The position numbers were made by a program, and so were the translations under genes. Of a stretch of 51,800 bases of DNA, positions 9,152 to 18,143 are shown in pieces. The notes under the pieces are model-generated. The model did not search any database. It saw nothing but the letters and a program-made list of their open reading frames with translations, and was not told the origin of the DNA. Source of the DNA: Actinomycetaceae bacterium (lineage in GTDB: Bacteria > Actinomycetota > Actinomycetes > Actinomycetales > Actinomycetaceae). Each line of letters begins with the position of its first letter. Within the stretch, counting starts at the first letter, position 1. The stretch lies in the NCBI GenBank assembly GCA_030532515.1, contig JAUNKY010000013.1, forward strand, positions 1 through 51,800, read 5' to 3'.

Positions 9152-10353
9152 GCCTTAACGAAACCATGTCACGCGGGCACTCACACGGCCTGGTAAACGA
9201 ACCAGTACACCACTCCCGCGCCACCAAACTAACCTCCTTCAACTCCGCCGACTTCCCCCTGCCAACCGGCCGCGAAGAAGAATGGCGCTTCACCCCCATG
9301 CAGCGCTTCAACTTCATCTTCGACGAAGCAAAGTACCAGCAGGGCAACCTGGCAGTTGAAGTAACTGAAAACGCCGACGCAACTTACCAAGTAGTCCCAG
9401 CTAGCGACGAACGCCTGGAACCAGTTCTAGCTCCAGTAGACCGCGCGGCAGCCGTCTCTTGGGAACAGGCACAGGAAGTACACTTCATTGACATTCCGCG
9501 CCACGCAGAAGTTAACGAACCAATCTTCATCAAGGTCAATGGCAACGCCCTCGAAAATGAAGCACAACGCATCTACGTGCGCGCCGGACAAAACTCCCAC
9601 GCCATGGTAGTGCTTTCCCACACCGGCAAAGCCAACCTAAACCAGACTGTTGAAGTAAACGTAGCAGACGACGCAAACGTAACCTTCGTCAGCCTCCAGG
9701 AATGGGATGACGACGCCACCCACGCTTCGAACCACCGCCTCCGCGCCGGTAAGAACACCAAGCTGCGTCATATCATCGTCACCCTGGGGGGATCCCTGGT
9801 ACGCCTCAGCGCAGACACCGAATTCTCGGCGGAACGCGGACACATCGAAATGCTCGGCCTGTACTTCGTTGACAAGGGACAGCACTTCGAACACCGCCCA
9901 TACATTGCCCACACCGAACCAAACTGCTACTCCCGCGTCACCTACAAGGGCGCGTTGCAGGGTGAAGGCGCACACTCCGTCTGGGTCGGCGACTGCCTGA
10001 TCGGCGAACGTGCAGACGGCACCGATACCTACGAACTGAACCGCAACCTGGTTCTAACCGAAGGTACCCTCACCGACTCTGTACCAAACCTGGAAATTGA
10101 AAACGGTGAAATTGAAGGCGCCGGACACGCATCCGCAACCGGCCGCTTCGACGACGAACAGCTCTTCTATCTGATGGCCCGCGGCATCCGCGAAGCAGAT
10201 GCCCGCCGTCTGGTAGTCCGAGGCTTCTTCGCTGAACTGATTGCTGAAATCGGGCTTCCCGCCGTGGAAGAACACCTGATGGAACTAATCGAGGCAGAAC
10301 TGGAAGCAGGCGGCGCACTGCAGGCAAACGACACCGCAGGAGCAGCCGAATGA
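9148..10353 (+). CDS. sufD: Fe-S cluster assembly protein SufD
   Basis: SufD is the SufB paralogue that completes the SufBC2D scaffold. This 401-residue copy shows the shared C-terminal module [19 protein letters not shown], including the conserved His, and [10 protein letters not shown]. The N-terminal part carries the [14 protein letters not shown] segment typical of SufD. It overlaps sufB upstream and the Rieske gene downstream, each by four bases, indicating coupled translation. Confidence 0.96.
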   Translation: MSLNETMSRGHSHGLVNEPVHHSRATKLTSFNSADFPLPTGREEEWRFTPMQRFNFIFDEAKYQQGNLAVEVTENADATYQVVPASDERLEPVLAPVDRAAAVSWEQAQEVHFIDIPRHAEVNEPIFIKVNGNALENEAQRIYVRAGQNSHAMVVLSHTGKANLNQTVEVNVADDANVTFVSLQEWDDDATHASNHRLRAGKNTKLRHIIVTLGGSLVRLSADTEFSAERGHIEMLGLYFVDKGQHFEHRPYIAHTEPNCYSRVTYKGALQGEGAHSVWVGDCLIGERADGTDTYELNRNLVLTEGTLTDSVPNLEIENGEIEGAGHASATGRFDDEQLFYLMARGIREADARRLVVRGFFAELIAEIGLPAVEEHLMELIEAELEAGGALQANDTAGAAE

Positions 10354-10673
10354 CCTTTCAGGTTGCCTGCCCAGCTGACCTCACTCCCGGCAACGCTCGC
10401 GCCGTCAACCTAACCGACGCGCAAGGCACTAACCACCTAGTCGCAATCGTCTGCGACACGGAAGGGGAATGGTTCGCAATCGATGACACCTGCACCCACG
10501 CAGATGTTCCCCTCTCTGAAGGAGACATTGGCGCCGGCTGCATCGAATGTTGGGCACACAGCGCTGAATTCGACCTACGTACCGGCGAAGGTAGCTTCCC
10601 AGCTCCAAAACCAGTACGCACCTATCCTTTAACCATTGAAAACCAGCAAGTGCTGGTAGATGTAGATATTTAA
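10350..10673 (+). CDS. Rieske-type ferredoxin of the suf operon
   Basis: A 107-residue soluble Rieske [2Fe-2S] protein with ligands Cys48-x-His50 (CTHADVPLSEG) and Cys67-x2-His70 (CWAH). It has no membrane anchor. A Rieske ferredoxin between sufD and sufC is a usual actinobacterial arrangement and it probably supplies electrons for cluster assembly; that role is inferred from context. Cys64 is additional to the ligand set. Confidence 0.93.
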   Translation: MTFQVACPADLTPGNARAVNLTDAQGTNHLVAIVCDTEGEWFAIDDTCTHADVPLSEGDIGAGCIECWAHSAEFDLRTGEGSFPAPKPVRTYPLTIENQQVLVDVDI

Positions 10674-10693
10674 GAAAACGGAAGAAGTTCTCA

Positions 10694-11446
10694 ATGACTA
10701 CCCTAGAAATCAAAGACCTGCACGTCAGCGTTGAAACCGCTGAAGGCATGAAGCAGATCCTCAAAGGCGTAAACCTCACCATCAACTCCGGTGAAATCCA
10801 CGCCATCATGGGACCAAACGGCTCTGGCAAGTCCACCCTGGCCTACGCCCTGGCCGGACACCCAAAGTACATCATCGACTCTGGTGAAGCTCTGCTAGAC
10901 GGCGAAAACATCCTCGAAATGTCCGCCGACGAACGTGCTCGCGCAGGCGTATTCTTGGCCATGCAGTACCCAGTCGAAGTTGCCGGCGTAACCGTTTCAA
11001 ACTTCCTACGCACCGCCAAAACCGCAGTAGATGGTGAAGCACCAAAGCTGCGTTCTTGGGTTAAAGAAGTTCGCGAAGCCATGGAAAACTTCCGCATGGA
11101 CAATGCCTTCGCAGAACGCGACGTAAACGTAGGCTTCTCTGGCGGTGAAAAGAAGCGCCTGGAAATCCTACAGCTGGAACTGCTCAAGCCAAAGATGGCA
11201 ATCTTGGACGAAACCGACTCTGGTTTGGACGTTGACGCGTTGCGCATCGTTTCTGAAGGCGTTAACCGCGCCCACCAGGAAACTAACCTGGGCGTCCTGC
11301 TGATCACTCACTACACCCGCATCCTGCGCTACATCAAGCCAGATCACGTACACGTTTTCGTAGCTGGTAAGATCGCGGACCAGGGTGGTCCTGAACTGGC
11401 AGACCGTCTGGAAGCAGAAGGTTACGACCGCTACCTGAACGCCTGA
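10694..11446 (+). CDS. sufC: Fe-S assembly ATPase SufC
   Basis: A 250-residue ABC ATPase: Walker A GPNGSGKST near residue 37, ABC signature SGGEKKRLEI near 149 and Walker B AILDETDSGLD near 175, with the SufC-typical ETDSGLDVDAL. It drives conformational change in SufBC2D. It ends the first half of the operon, and a long hairpin follows the stop by a few bases. Confidence 0.97.
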   Translation: MTTLEIKDLHVSVETAEGMKQILKGVNLTINSGEIHAIMGPNGSGKSTLAYALAGHPKYIIDSGEALLDGENILEMSADERARAGVFLAMQYPVEVAGVTVSNFLRTAKTAVDGEAPKLRSWVKEVREAMENFRMDNAFAERDVNVGFSGGEKKRLEILQLELLKPKMAILDETDSGLDVDALRIVSEGVNRAHQETNLGVLLITHYTRILRYIKPDHVHVFVAGKIADQGGPELADRLEAEGYDRYLNA

Positions 11447-11450
11447 TATT

Positions 11451-11501
11451 TTTTCGAGGGCGCATCACCTCACTAAGAGGCCAAAGATGCGCCCTCGAAA
11501 A
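11451..11501. repeat. 16-bp hairpin with inverted CGAGGGCG pair after sufC
   Basis: Arms 11451-11466 and 11486-11501 are exact reverse complements, each carrying CGAGGGCG next to a TTTT/AAAA flank. The run of T lies before the hairpin rather than after it, so it is not a textbook Rho-independent terminator. It may end or attenuate transcription between sufC and sufS and is one of three inverted pairs of the same 8-mer here. Confidence 0.65.
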
Positions 11502-11542
11502 TAATTCCCCAGTCATCCCCACCAACTTCAATAAAACGCGAA

Positions 11543-12847
11543 ATGACTCCCTCAATGACTCTTTCCCAGCCCTTCACGGATGCTGAAATCGCGCAACTGC
11601 GCTCCCAATTCCCCATCTTGGCGCGCACCGGGCGCGACGGAAACCCTATCGCCTACCTGGACTCTGCGGCTACCGCCCAGAAGCCACAGTGCGTGATCGA
11701 CGCAGAAACCAACTTCTACCAGCGATCCAACGCAGCGGTAAATCGTGGCACCCACGAACTGGGAGACGAGGCTACGCAAGCATTCGACGACGCGCGCGAA
11801 ACCGTCGCCTCATTCATCGGCGCCAAGGCAGAGGAACTGGTCTGGACGAAAAACGCGACCGAAGGGCTGAACCTAATCGCCTACGCAATGCAAAATGCTT
11901 CTTTGGATAAGTCATTCGCAGTTTCAAAACTTACTGAAAGATTCCACGTAGGCCCGGGAGACAGAATTGTCGCCACCCGCGCTGAACACCACGCAAACTT
12001 ACTGCCCTGGCAGGAACTTTGCCGACGCACTGGCGCAGAGTTTGCTTTCTTAGACCTGCTGCCTGATGGGCGGATTGATTTAGAAACCCTTTCAGTAATT
12101 ACCCCCAACACTAAACTGGTGGCTTTCACCCACATGTCTAACGTAACGGGTGCTATCAGCCCCGTTGCCGAAATCGTTGCTGCCGCCCGGGCAGTAGGGG
12201 CCCTGGTAGTTTTGGATACCTGCCAATCCGCGGCGCATATGCCGGTAGATGTGCAGGCTCTGGACGTCGACTTTGCCGTTATGTCTTCGCATAAAATGTG
12301 CGGACCTACCGGGGTGGGTGCCCTGTGGGGGCGCAGTGAACTGCTAGAAGCTATGCCCCCGGTGCTTTCGGGTGGATCGATGATTGCCACTGTGAATATG
12401 GAGGGCGCAGTTTACCTGCCGCCACCACACCGCTTTGAAGCTGGTTCGCAGCCGGTCGGGCAGGCGGTTGCCTGGGCTGAAGCAGTACAGTTCCTCAAAC
12501 AGGTGGGGATGGATCGGATTGCTGCTTCAGAAGAGAAGATTGCGCAGGCACTGGTCGCTACCGTTGCAGAGGTACCTGGCGTGAAACTACTGGGACCAGC
12601 AGATACTGAGCACCGCACGGCCGTAGTCTCTTTTGCCGTTGATGGAGTTCACCCGCATGATGTGGGACAGTTCTTGGATTCAGCTTCGATTGCGGTGCGC
12701 GTAGGGCATCACTGTGCTATTCCACTGCACACTTTCTTTGGTGTCCGCTCGTCGACTCGTGCATCGGCGGCAATGACGACTACTCTAGAAGAAGTTGAAC
12801 GTTTAGGACAGGCGCTGCACGGCGTCCGAAAGTTCTTTGGAGGATAA
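11543..12847 (+). CDS. sufS: Cysteine desulfurase SufS
   Basis: A PLP-dependent group II cysteine desulfurase of 434 residues. The PLP lysine is Lys251 (SSHKMCGPTGVG), the substrate histidines are in EHHANLLPWQ, and the persulfide cysteine is Cys391 (HHCAIPLHTFFG). It delivers sulfur to SufU and SufBCD. No good ribosome site precedes ATG 11543; ATG 11555 is an alternative start four codons later. Its stop is immediately followed by sufU. Confidence 0.96.
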   Translation: MTPSMTLSQPFTDAEIAQLRSQFPILARTGRDGNPIAYLDSAATAQKPQCVIDAETNFYQRSNAAVNRGTHELGDEATQAFDDARETVASFIGAKAEELVWTKNATEGLNLIAYAMQNASLDKSFAVSKLTERFHVGPGDRIVATRAEHHANLLPWQELCRRTGAEFAFLDLLPDGRIDLETLSVITPNTKLVAFTHMSNVTGAISPVAEIVAAARAVGALVVLDTCQSAAHMPVDVQALDVDFAVMSSHKMCGPTGVGALWGRSELLEAMPPVLSGGSMIATVNMEGAVYLPPPHRFEAGSQPVGQAVAWAEAVQFLKQVGMDRIAASEEKIAQALVATVAEVPGVKLLGPADTEHRTAVVSFAVDGVHPHDVGQFLDSASIAVRVGHHCAIPLHTFFGVRSSTRASAAMTTTLEEVERLGQALHGVRKFFGG

Positions 12848-13318
12848 ATGTCTAATCTGGAAGTAATGTATCAGCAGGTGATTTTAGATCACTCCCGCGC
12901 CCGTAATGGTAGCGGAACTCTACCAGCTGATATCCAAACTTCTTCCTACCAGGTGAATCCCACTTGCGGTGACGAAGTTACCCTGGGGCTGAATCTTGAC
13001 GAAAACGGTGAAATTCAGCTGCTTGTTTGGGATGGGGACGGCTGTTCTATTTCCCAAGCTTCGCTTTCGATTATGAGCGAGCTTTTAGAGGGCAAATCTT
13101 TGGCAGAGATTGCGCAGCTTTACGAAGATTTCGAAACTATGATGCATTCGCGTGGCCAGGGCGTTGCCGACGAACTTCTGGATCGGATTGAAGACGGAGC
13201 TGCTTTGGAGGGGACTTCGAAGTTCCCGAACCGGATTAAGTGTGCGCTCTTAGGCTGGTATGCGCTGAAAGATGCGTTAGCTAAAGCTGGGGTAGCTTTA
13301 GAAGAGAAAAAAGCTTAG
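12848..13318 (+). CDS. sufU: Zn-dependent sulfurtransferase SufU
   Basis: The 156-residue IscU-like protein has Cys40 and Asp42 (PTCGDEV), Cys66 (DGCSISQAS) and Cys132 (IKCALLGW), the zinc and sulfur-relay ligands of SufU. The insertion around residues 85-125 between the second and third Cys is the feature that separates SufU from IscU. The ATG begins directly after the sufS stop, behind GGAGG. Confidence 0.96.
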   Translation: MSNLEVMYQQVILDHSRARNGSGTLPADIQTSSYQVNPTCGDEVTLGLNLDENGEIQLLVWDGDGCSISQASLSIMSELLEGKSLAEIAQLYEDFETMMHSRGQGVADELLDRIEDGAALEGTSKFPNRIKCALLGWYALKDALAKAGVALEEKKA

Positions 13319-13348
13319 AGTACTTTTAACGGATTAAGGAAGGTGAAA

Positions 13349-13753
13349 ATGGATAATCCAATGGCTAATCAAGAGCCGGTGGAACAGCGTTTCGCTGAGG
13401 TAGAAGAGGAGCGCCTTGAAGGAGTTGCTTTATCATCTGCTGGCGATTTTGATGCCGCCCAGGTTGAAGAACTGCTCAAAGATGTGATTGACCCAGAGTT
13501 GGGGATTAACATCGTTGATTTGGGCCTGGTTTATGGCATCGCAATTGACGAGAATAACCGCATCAACATCGATATGACGCTTACTTCGGCTGCTTGTCCG
13601 CTTACCGATGTGATTGAAAACCAGGCGCAGACGATTCTCTCTGAACTATCTTCTGACGTGGTGATTAACTGGGTTTGGTTGCCGCCATGGGGGCCGGATC
13701 GGATTACTGATGATGGTCGCGAACAGTTGCGCGCCCTGGGCTTCAATATCTGA
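13349..13753 (+). CDS. sufT: SufT/MIP18-family (DUF59) Fe-S assembly factor
   Basis: A DUF59 domain (from about residue 30: VIDPELGINIVDLGLVYGI) with the conserved Cys in MTLTSAACPLTDVIE and the WLPPWGPDRIT segment. SufT-like proteins help mature Fe-S proteins. ATG 13349 is preferred to GTG 13343 because AAGGAAGGTG is correctly spaced only for the ATG; ATG 13361 is also possible. It is the last suf gene and a strong terminator follows. Confidence 0.9.
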   Translation: MDNPMANQEPVEQRFAEVEEERLEGVALSSAGDFDAAQVEELLKDVIDPELGINIVDLGLVYGIAIDENNRINIDMTLTSAACPLTDVIENQAQTILSELSSDVVINWVWLPPWGPDRITDDGREQLRALGFNI

Positions 13754-13768
13754 GTCTTGTAGTCGTTT

Positions 13769-13804
13769 AAGAACGCGGGGAGTTTTCCTCGCGTTCTTTT
13801 TTGT
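13769..13804 (+). terminator. Rho-independent terminator of the suf operon
   Basis: AAGAACGCGGGGA pairs with TCCTCGCGTTCTT around a four-base loop with one G-T wobble, followed by TTTT. This is a canonical terminator 16 bases after sufT. Confidence 0.9.
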
Positions 13805-13865
13805 GGGGTTTTTAGGTAAGCTACAAATAGGTATTTTCAGGTTTTAAACATTCAAAGGTGGGGCA

Positions 13866-14057
13866 ATGGAGTCAGTTTGGCATGATGAAGAGCTTGAAGC
13901 CTTACGCTATAAAGTTTTATTTAACAAAGCTCGCCCGGTTGCAAGTACGCTGGGGCTGGTGCTGTCGCTTTATGCGCGTGTATCTGGCACCTTGGCCGTT
14001 GGGGGAGTGCTGCTATTTTTACCGTGGATCCTTTGGTTCTTCCCGCCGATTTTTTGA
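13866..14057 (+). CDS. Small hypothetical membrane protein
   Basis: A 63-residue frame whose ATG follows AAAGGTGGGGCA, a good ribosome site. The first half is charged (HDEELEALRYKVLFNKARP) and the second half, from about residue 38, is one strongly hydrophobic helix with Trp and Pro at the end. An overlapping frame from 13858 shares the ribosome site less well. The small size and the lack of a recognised family keep this tentative. Confidence 0.5.
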   Translation: MESVWHDEELEALRYKVLFNKARPVASTLGLVLSLYARVSGTLAVGGVLLFLPWILWFFPPIF

Positions 14058-14106
14058 GTTTGCCCAGAGCATTTTCCCTCCTTCCCTCTTTCCCTCCCTC
14101 TAATTA

Positions 14107-14130
14107 ATGCGGGAGTTGGCGTTCCCGCAT
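14107..14130. repeat. 24-bp hairpin repeat, copy 1
   Basis: ATGCGGGA and TCCCGCAT form a perfect 8-bp stem around GTTGGCGT. The identical 24 bases occur again at 14208 and 20931. A G-rich tract follows. It lies in the gap between convergent genes. Confidence 0.85.
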
Positions 14131-14207
14131 GGGGGCGGGGCTGACAAATGGTTTACATCCGGGGTGGGGTTTTTCCTTTTTTGTTTTCTTTGTTTGGCTC
14201 TTCAGCC

Positions 14208-14231
14208 ATGCGGGAGTTGGCGTTCCCGCAT
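14208..14231. repeat. 24-bp hairpin repeat, copy 2
   Basis: Identical to copy 1 and followed by nearly the same G-rich run (GGGGGTGGG here, GGGGGCGGG there). The 77 bases between copies 1 and 2 are G- and T-rich and hold no coding frame I can support. Confidence 0.85.
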
Positions 14232-14271
14232 GGGGGTGGGAAAGGGGACTAGGGCGGTAGCGTAAAGTAAA

Positions 14272-14305
14272 ACCCCGTAGAAGAGTAGAAACTCTTCTAC
14301 GGGGT
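14272..14305 (-). terminator. Terminator of the yhhQ-tgt-CPBP operon
   Basis: ACCCCGTAGAAGAGT and its exact complement form a 15-bp stem around a four-base loop (14287-14290). Read on the minus strand it is followed by TTTTAC. It lies 43 bases past the last minus-strand gene. Confidence 0.88.
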
Positions 14306-14347
14306 GCAAACTTACGCGTAATGCGCCAGTTCAGTTGTCCTGTTACC

Positions 14348-15493
14348 TCAGTACTGCTGGTACGGAGCCTGCTCGGCCACTGGAACACCTGCCTGTGGGG
14401 AGACTAACGGCTGTCCACCGGCAGGTAGCTGCGCCTGTAGATAGGGGTACAGCTGTACCATTTGTGCCTGCACCGCTGGCGGGTAAGACAAGAAGTGCTC
14501 CGGGTAGAACTCACCGCGCTGGTAAGCGCTGTAGAGGAATCCTCGGGTAGGAACTGGACGCAGTGCAGGATTCGTCAGGTGCATGCGTTCGCTCTTACGA
14601 GCCTCCCACTTGCCGTATGCCCACAGCAGGACTGCACCTTCAATAAGCATGGCGATCATAGTGATGATCGTGCCGCTCCAAGGCGTCACAGTATCTTTAC
14701 CAACCAGAGAATCAGATTTGCCGATGAACATTTCCAAAATGAAGATAACCGTATTGTTCATCGCGTGGAAAGCAATCGCTGCCTCTAAGCCACCCGTGCG
14801 GTAGGTGAGTACCCAAGCTACCACTGCAAACGAACCCAACTGCGTAAAAGTAGAAGGATCAAAAGAACCGTGTGCAGCCGCAAAAAGAAGCGTGGACGCA
14901 ACCAAGCCGACTGCCAAGGCAACATTTCGCCAAGGCAACAAAGCAGAGATGAGGTGGGGAAGATAGCCGCGGAAAACATATTCTTCAGCTGCAGATTGTA
15001 AGGGCACTAAACAGACGATTAAGATCAGCATCAGTGCCAGGCGTGGGTTTGGATTGAACTGCGGTAAATCACCCGAATCCACAACTGCAGTCCCAAAGAT
15101 TAAAACGAATGAGAAGAAACCGGAAATCAGGAACGCAATTGCCATCCAGCTCCAGCGCAATTTGCCCGCTACTGAGCCCAAGAAGCCGGGTTTAATCCCA
15201 AAAGACAGCACGAAAGCAAGATAGGAAACAATAATCGCTATCGCCAAGCTGAGCGTTAAGAACGCCAGCTGCGTTGGGTCCTGCAGATCAATATTGCCAT
15301 TGCCCAACTGATTTAAGTTATCCAGACCGTATACGGGAACAAAGGCTATTACTAACGCGAATGCTAGCAGCATATAGGTTAGGGCGAAGGCGGGGATACC
15401 CAGCAGAACGCGCCACCACTTAATATGCGGTCCAGAAGGCATAAGTTGATAGACGACGGGGTTATCAGGCATCGCTTTCGGTGGGAAAAACAT
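14348..15493 (-). CDS. CPBP-family intramembrane metalloprotease (second copy in operon)
   Basis: A 381-residue polytopic membrane protein with the three CPBP/ABI motifs: EEYVFRG (Glu170, Glu171, Arg175), FAAAHG near 207 and FHAMNN near 245. Family members are Rce1-related membrane glutamate proteases. The C-terminal tail (from about 325) is Pro/Gln/Tyr-rich and shares the block TNPALRPVPTRGF with its neighbour. The ATG at 15493 follows GAAAGGTC. It is a tandem paralogue of the gene at 15536-16834. Substrate unknown. Confidence 0.85.
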   Translation of the reverse strand: MFFPPKAMPDNPVVYQLMPSGPHIKWWRVLLGIPAFALTYMLLAFALVIAFVPVYGLDNLNQLGNGNIDLQDPTQLAFLTLSLAIAIIVSYLAFVLSFGIKPGFLGSVAGKLRWSWMAIAFLISGFFSFVLIFGTAVVDSGDLPQFNPNPRLALMLILIVCLVPLQSAAEEYVFRGYLPHLISALLPWRNVALAVGLVASTLLFAAAHGSFDPSTFTQLGSFAVVAWVLTYRTGGLEAAIAFHAMNNTVIFILEMFIGKSDSLVGKDTVTPWSGTIITMIAMLIEGAVLLWAYGKWEARKSERMHLTNPALRPVPTRGFLYSAYQRGEFYPEHFLSYPPAVQAQMVQLYPYLQAQLPAGGQPLVSPQAGVPVAEQAPYQQY

Positions 15494-15535
15494 GCTGACC
15501 TTTCAAAAAAGTTAAACGTTTTATACAAAGATTAT

Positions 15536-16834
15536 CTACGATAGGTTACCATCGGAAGACTGGGGAGGGTAACTGGAAACAGGGGCGTGTCCGCTTGCCG
15601 GCATCTGCCCAGCAGTAAAACCAGCCCCCGGTGCTACACCTGGAGCTACCCCGTAACTTGGCACTGCCCCAGCCACGGATGCTACACCCGGCTCTACACC
15701 CGGCGCGGTACCGTAACCGTAGGGAACCGACACCTGCCCGGTCTGCACTAAATACTGCAAATACTGGCCGAACTGCGGATAAACATTCGCATACTGAACC
15801 TGCACGGGGTAAGGGTAATGAGCAAACCACTCAGGATAGAACTTCCCCTTCCGGTAATGCTTTTCCAAATAAGCGCGGTCAGGCACCGGGCGCAAACTAG
15901 GATTCGTACAGTTAGCGCGCTCAGGTAAGCCTCGATTCCACTTGCGATACAGCAGGTCTAAAACAACTACCTGCAGCACCAGCATAAAATCACCTGCAAG
16001 AAGGAAGAGCCACAGTAGGAAAAGACGCGAACCACTTCCAGCTGCGGGATCTCCCAGCAGCGCAGACATCCCAAACACCATCACGTTGTTAGCAACGTGA
16101 ATGGAAATAGCCGCTTCTAAACCACCGGTTCGGTAAGTAATAATCCAAGTTCCCGCCCCAAAAATTAGCAGGTGCAGCATCCGCATAGGCGAGAAATCTC
16201 CGTGCGCTAAAGCAAAGAATACGGTGGTTAGCACTAAAGAAATAATCCCCGCTTCCCGCCACGGAAAAATAGCCCCAAACCACTGCGGCAACAAACCTCG
16301 GAATAAATATTCTTCACCGGCACTTTGCAGGGGGATTAAGAAAATAGCTAAAGCCAACAGCGGAAGCAAGCTGGCTGAACTAGAAAGTTTCGCCTCAGCG
16401 CCCTCGACCAGAAAAACTCCAATGAAAACGAAAACTGTTGCCGCTACGAAAGTAACCGGCAGAGTCAGGAAGAACCAACCCCACCGGAACTTTCCGGCGA
16501 CAGAATGTAAAAACCCCAGCTTAGAGCGGAAAGTGAGCACCCCGGTAACCCACACGGTCGGCATCAACAGCGCCAACATTCCCCCGATAACCAGCAAAGT
16601 CGCCGGATCGTTTAGATCCTGGCTGACCCCCAGCTTGTCGAAGAAAGCAGATCCGGCATCCAAACCCATCACCATAAAAGTGGGGATGATGATCAGGAAA
16701 ATCACTGCCAACAGGTAAAGCAGGAAAAAGCCGGCGGGCATCAGCAAAAGCCGCCACCAACGCGTATCGGGGCCACTGAAAGTCCGCTGGAACTCTACCG
16801 GTTGCGCGGGCATAGCCTGGGGGAGAAAAAACAT
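15536..16834 (-). CDS. CPBP-family intramembrane metalloprotease (first copy in operon)
   Basis: 432 residues with the same architecture as the downstream copy: motif 1 EEYLFRG (Glu174, Glu175, Arg179), FALAHGDF and IHVANN, several membrane helices, then TNPSLRPVPDRAY and a Gly/Pro/Val-rich tail with APGV repeats. Start 16834 is chosen because MFFLPQAMPAQPV aligns with MFFPPKAMPDNPV of the paralogue and both follow GAAAGG; a longer frame to 16927 would run into tgt. Its start lies one base after the tgt stop, so it is probably coupled to tgt. Confidence 0.85.
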   Translation of the reverse strand: MFFLPQAMPAQPVEFQRTFSGPDTRWWRLLLMPAGFFLLYLLAVIFLIIIPTFMVMGLDAGSAFFDKLGVSQDLNDPATLLVIGGMLALLMPTVWVTGVLTFRSKLGFLHSVAGKFRWGWFFLTLPVTFVAATVFVFIGVFLVEGAEAKLSSSASLLPLLALAIFLIPLQSAGEEYLFRGLLPQWFGAIFPWREAGIISLVLTTVFFALAHGDFSPMRMLHLLIFGAGTWIITYRTGGLEAAISIHVANNVMVFGMSALLGDPAAGSGSRLFLLWLFLLAGDFMLVLQVVVLDLLYRKWNRGLPERANCTNPSLRPVPDRAYLEKHYRKGKFYPEWFAHYPYPVQVQYANVYPQFGQYLQYLVQTGQVSVPYGYGTAPGVEPGVASVAGAVPSYGVAPGVAPGAGFTAGQMPASGHAPVSSYPPQSSDGNLS

Positions 16835-16835
16835 G

Positions 16836-18143
16836 CTAGCCTTTCTTGGAATAGAAGCGACCAAGAACTTCTGCTTTACAAGCGGCGTAATCGCCATCCT
16901 TAATCGCCTGCCGAATGGTATCAACAAGATGTACTGTAAACCATTCGTTGTGGATAGTGGCTAAAGTTGAAGCCAAAATTTCCTTTGTCTTAAACAAATG
17001 ATGCACGTAGGCGGTGGAATAGTGGGTGCAGGTGTAGCATCCACAACCTTCTACCAGCGGCGAGAAATCTCGCTTAAAACGGGCATTAGTAATATTCACG
17101 CGCCCGTCCGGAGTATAGATAGCCGCATTGCGGGCCACACGCGACGGGTTAACACAGTCGAAGGTATCTGCCCCAACTTCCACAGCGCGGAAGAAATCGT
17201 CAGGTTCAGAAATCCCCAGCAGGTGACGGGGTTTATCTTCGGGAAGTTCCGAAGTCAGCCAAGAAACAATTGTCCCCAGATTTTCCTTTTCGAGGGCGCC
17301 GCCCAAACCATAACCGTCAAATCCCTGGCCTTCGAATTCCATTTCGCGCAGAGTCCGCGCTGTTTCGCGGCGGAGGTTTTCAAACTGAGCTCCCTGTAAA
17401 ACGCCGAAAAGCTGCTGGTAGGGGCGTTCCGGCTGCTCCGCGGTGAGCTTCCAGTGCGCGTCTAATGAACGCTGCGCCCAGCGGTGGGTGCGGGCCAAAG
17501 ACTCTACCTGGTAGTCGTAGGGGTGCAATAGGGAAGTGAGCTCATCGAAGGCAAACATAATGTCTGCTCCCAGCTGATGCTGGATCTTCAAAGAGATTTC
17601 CGGATTGAAACGGTGCTTGGTGCCGTCATGGTGAGAACGGAAAACCACCCCGTCCTCGTCAACGGATTTACGCGAACGTTTAACAGCTTCTTTAGCTTCT
17701 TGCTCGGCGGTAGGCTTTTGCCCAGAGAACTCTTGGGACAGCACCTTCTTATAACCGGATCCAAGTGAAAGTACTTGAAAACCGCCAGAGTCAGTGTAGG
17801 TAGGTTTAGCCCAGTTCATGAACTTACCCAGGCCGCCGGCTTCGTCGACAATGTCGGCGCCGGGAGTTAAATAAAGGTGGTAGGCATTCGCCAATAGCGC
17901 TTGTGCTCCAAGTTCTTCCATCATTTCAGGCAGTACGCCTTTAACATTTGCTAAAGTGCCTACCGGAATAAAGGCGGGAGTTTCAATCACGCCGTGGGCA
18001 GTAGTGAGCAACCCAGCGCGTCCTAAGGGACGTTCTCCGTACGGGGTTTCGATCTGGACTTCATCAAGTCGCTTTTCAACGGTAAAACCGCGTTGGCTGT
18101 CAATTTTTGCGAAATCTAGGTTCGCGGTAACTTCCTGCTGCAT
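16836..18143 (-). CDS. tgt: tRNA-guanine(34) transglycosylase (queuine tRNA-ribosyltransferase)
   Basis: Exchanges guanine 34 of GUN tRNAs for a 7-deazaguanine. Seen in the 435-residue product: DSGGFQ at 118-123, FDE at 199-201, GVLQGAQFENLRRE, the DTFDCVNPSRVARNA active-site region and the zinc ligands CGCYTCTHYSTAYVHH. A stretch of about 20 extra residues (GSGYKKVLSQEFSGQ and on) follows DSGGFQVLSL and is absent from the enterobacterial enzyme. The start overlaps the yhhQ stop by one base (TAATG). With a precursor transporter and no que synthesis genes nearby, salvage is the likely use. Confidence 0.95.
   Translation of the reverse strand: MQQEVTANLDFAKIDSQRGFTVEKRLDEVQIETPYGERPLGRAGLLTTAHGVIETPAFIPVGTLANVKGVLPEMMEELGAQALLANAYHLYLTPGADIVDEAGGLGKFMNWAKPTYTDSGGFQVLSLGSGYKKVLSQEFSGQKPTAEQEAKEAVKRSRKSVDEDGVVFRSHHDGTKHRFNPEISLKIQHQLGADIMFAFDELTSLLHPYDYQVESLARTHRWAQRSLDAHWKLTAEQPERPYQQLFGVLQGAQFENLRRETARTLREMEFEGQGFDGYGLGGALEKENLGTIVSWLTSELPEDKPRHLLGISEPDDFFRAVEVGADTFDCVNPSRVARNAAIYTPDGRVNITNARFKRDFSPLVEGCGCYTCTHYSTAYVHHLFKTKEILASTLATIHNEWFTVHLVDTIRQAIKDGDYAACKAEVLGRFYSKKG

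Noticed and set aside
9637-9975. Minus-strand frame inside sufD
   Set aside because: Shadow of a strongly conserved gene, no ribosome site.
13858-14103. 81-codon frame overlapping the small membrane protein
   Set aside because: The ribosome site fits ATG 13866 better and that frame gives a charged head plus one clean hydrophobic helix.
16835-16927. N-terminal extension of the first CPBP protease into tgt
   Set aside because: The paralogue begins at the equivalent of 16834 with the same ribosome site; the extension is only read-through of the tgt end.
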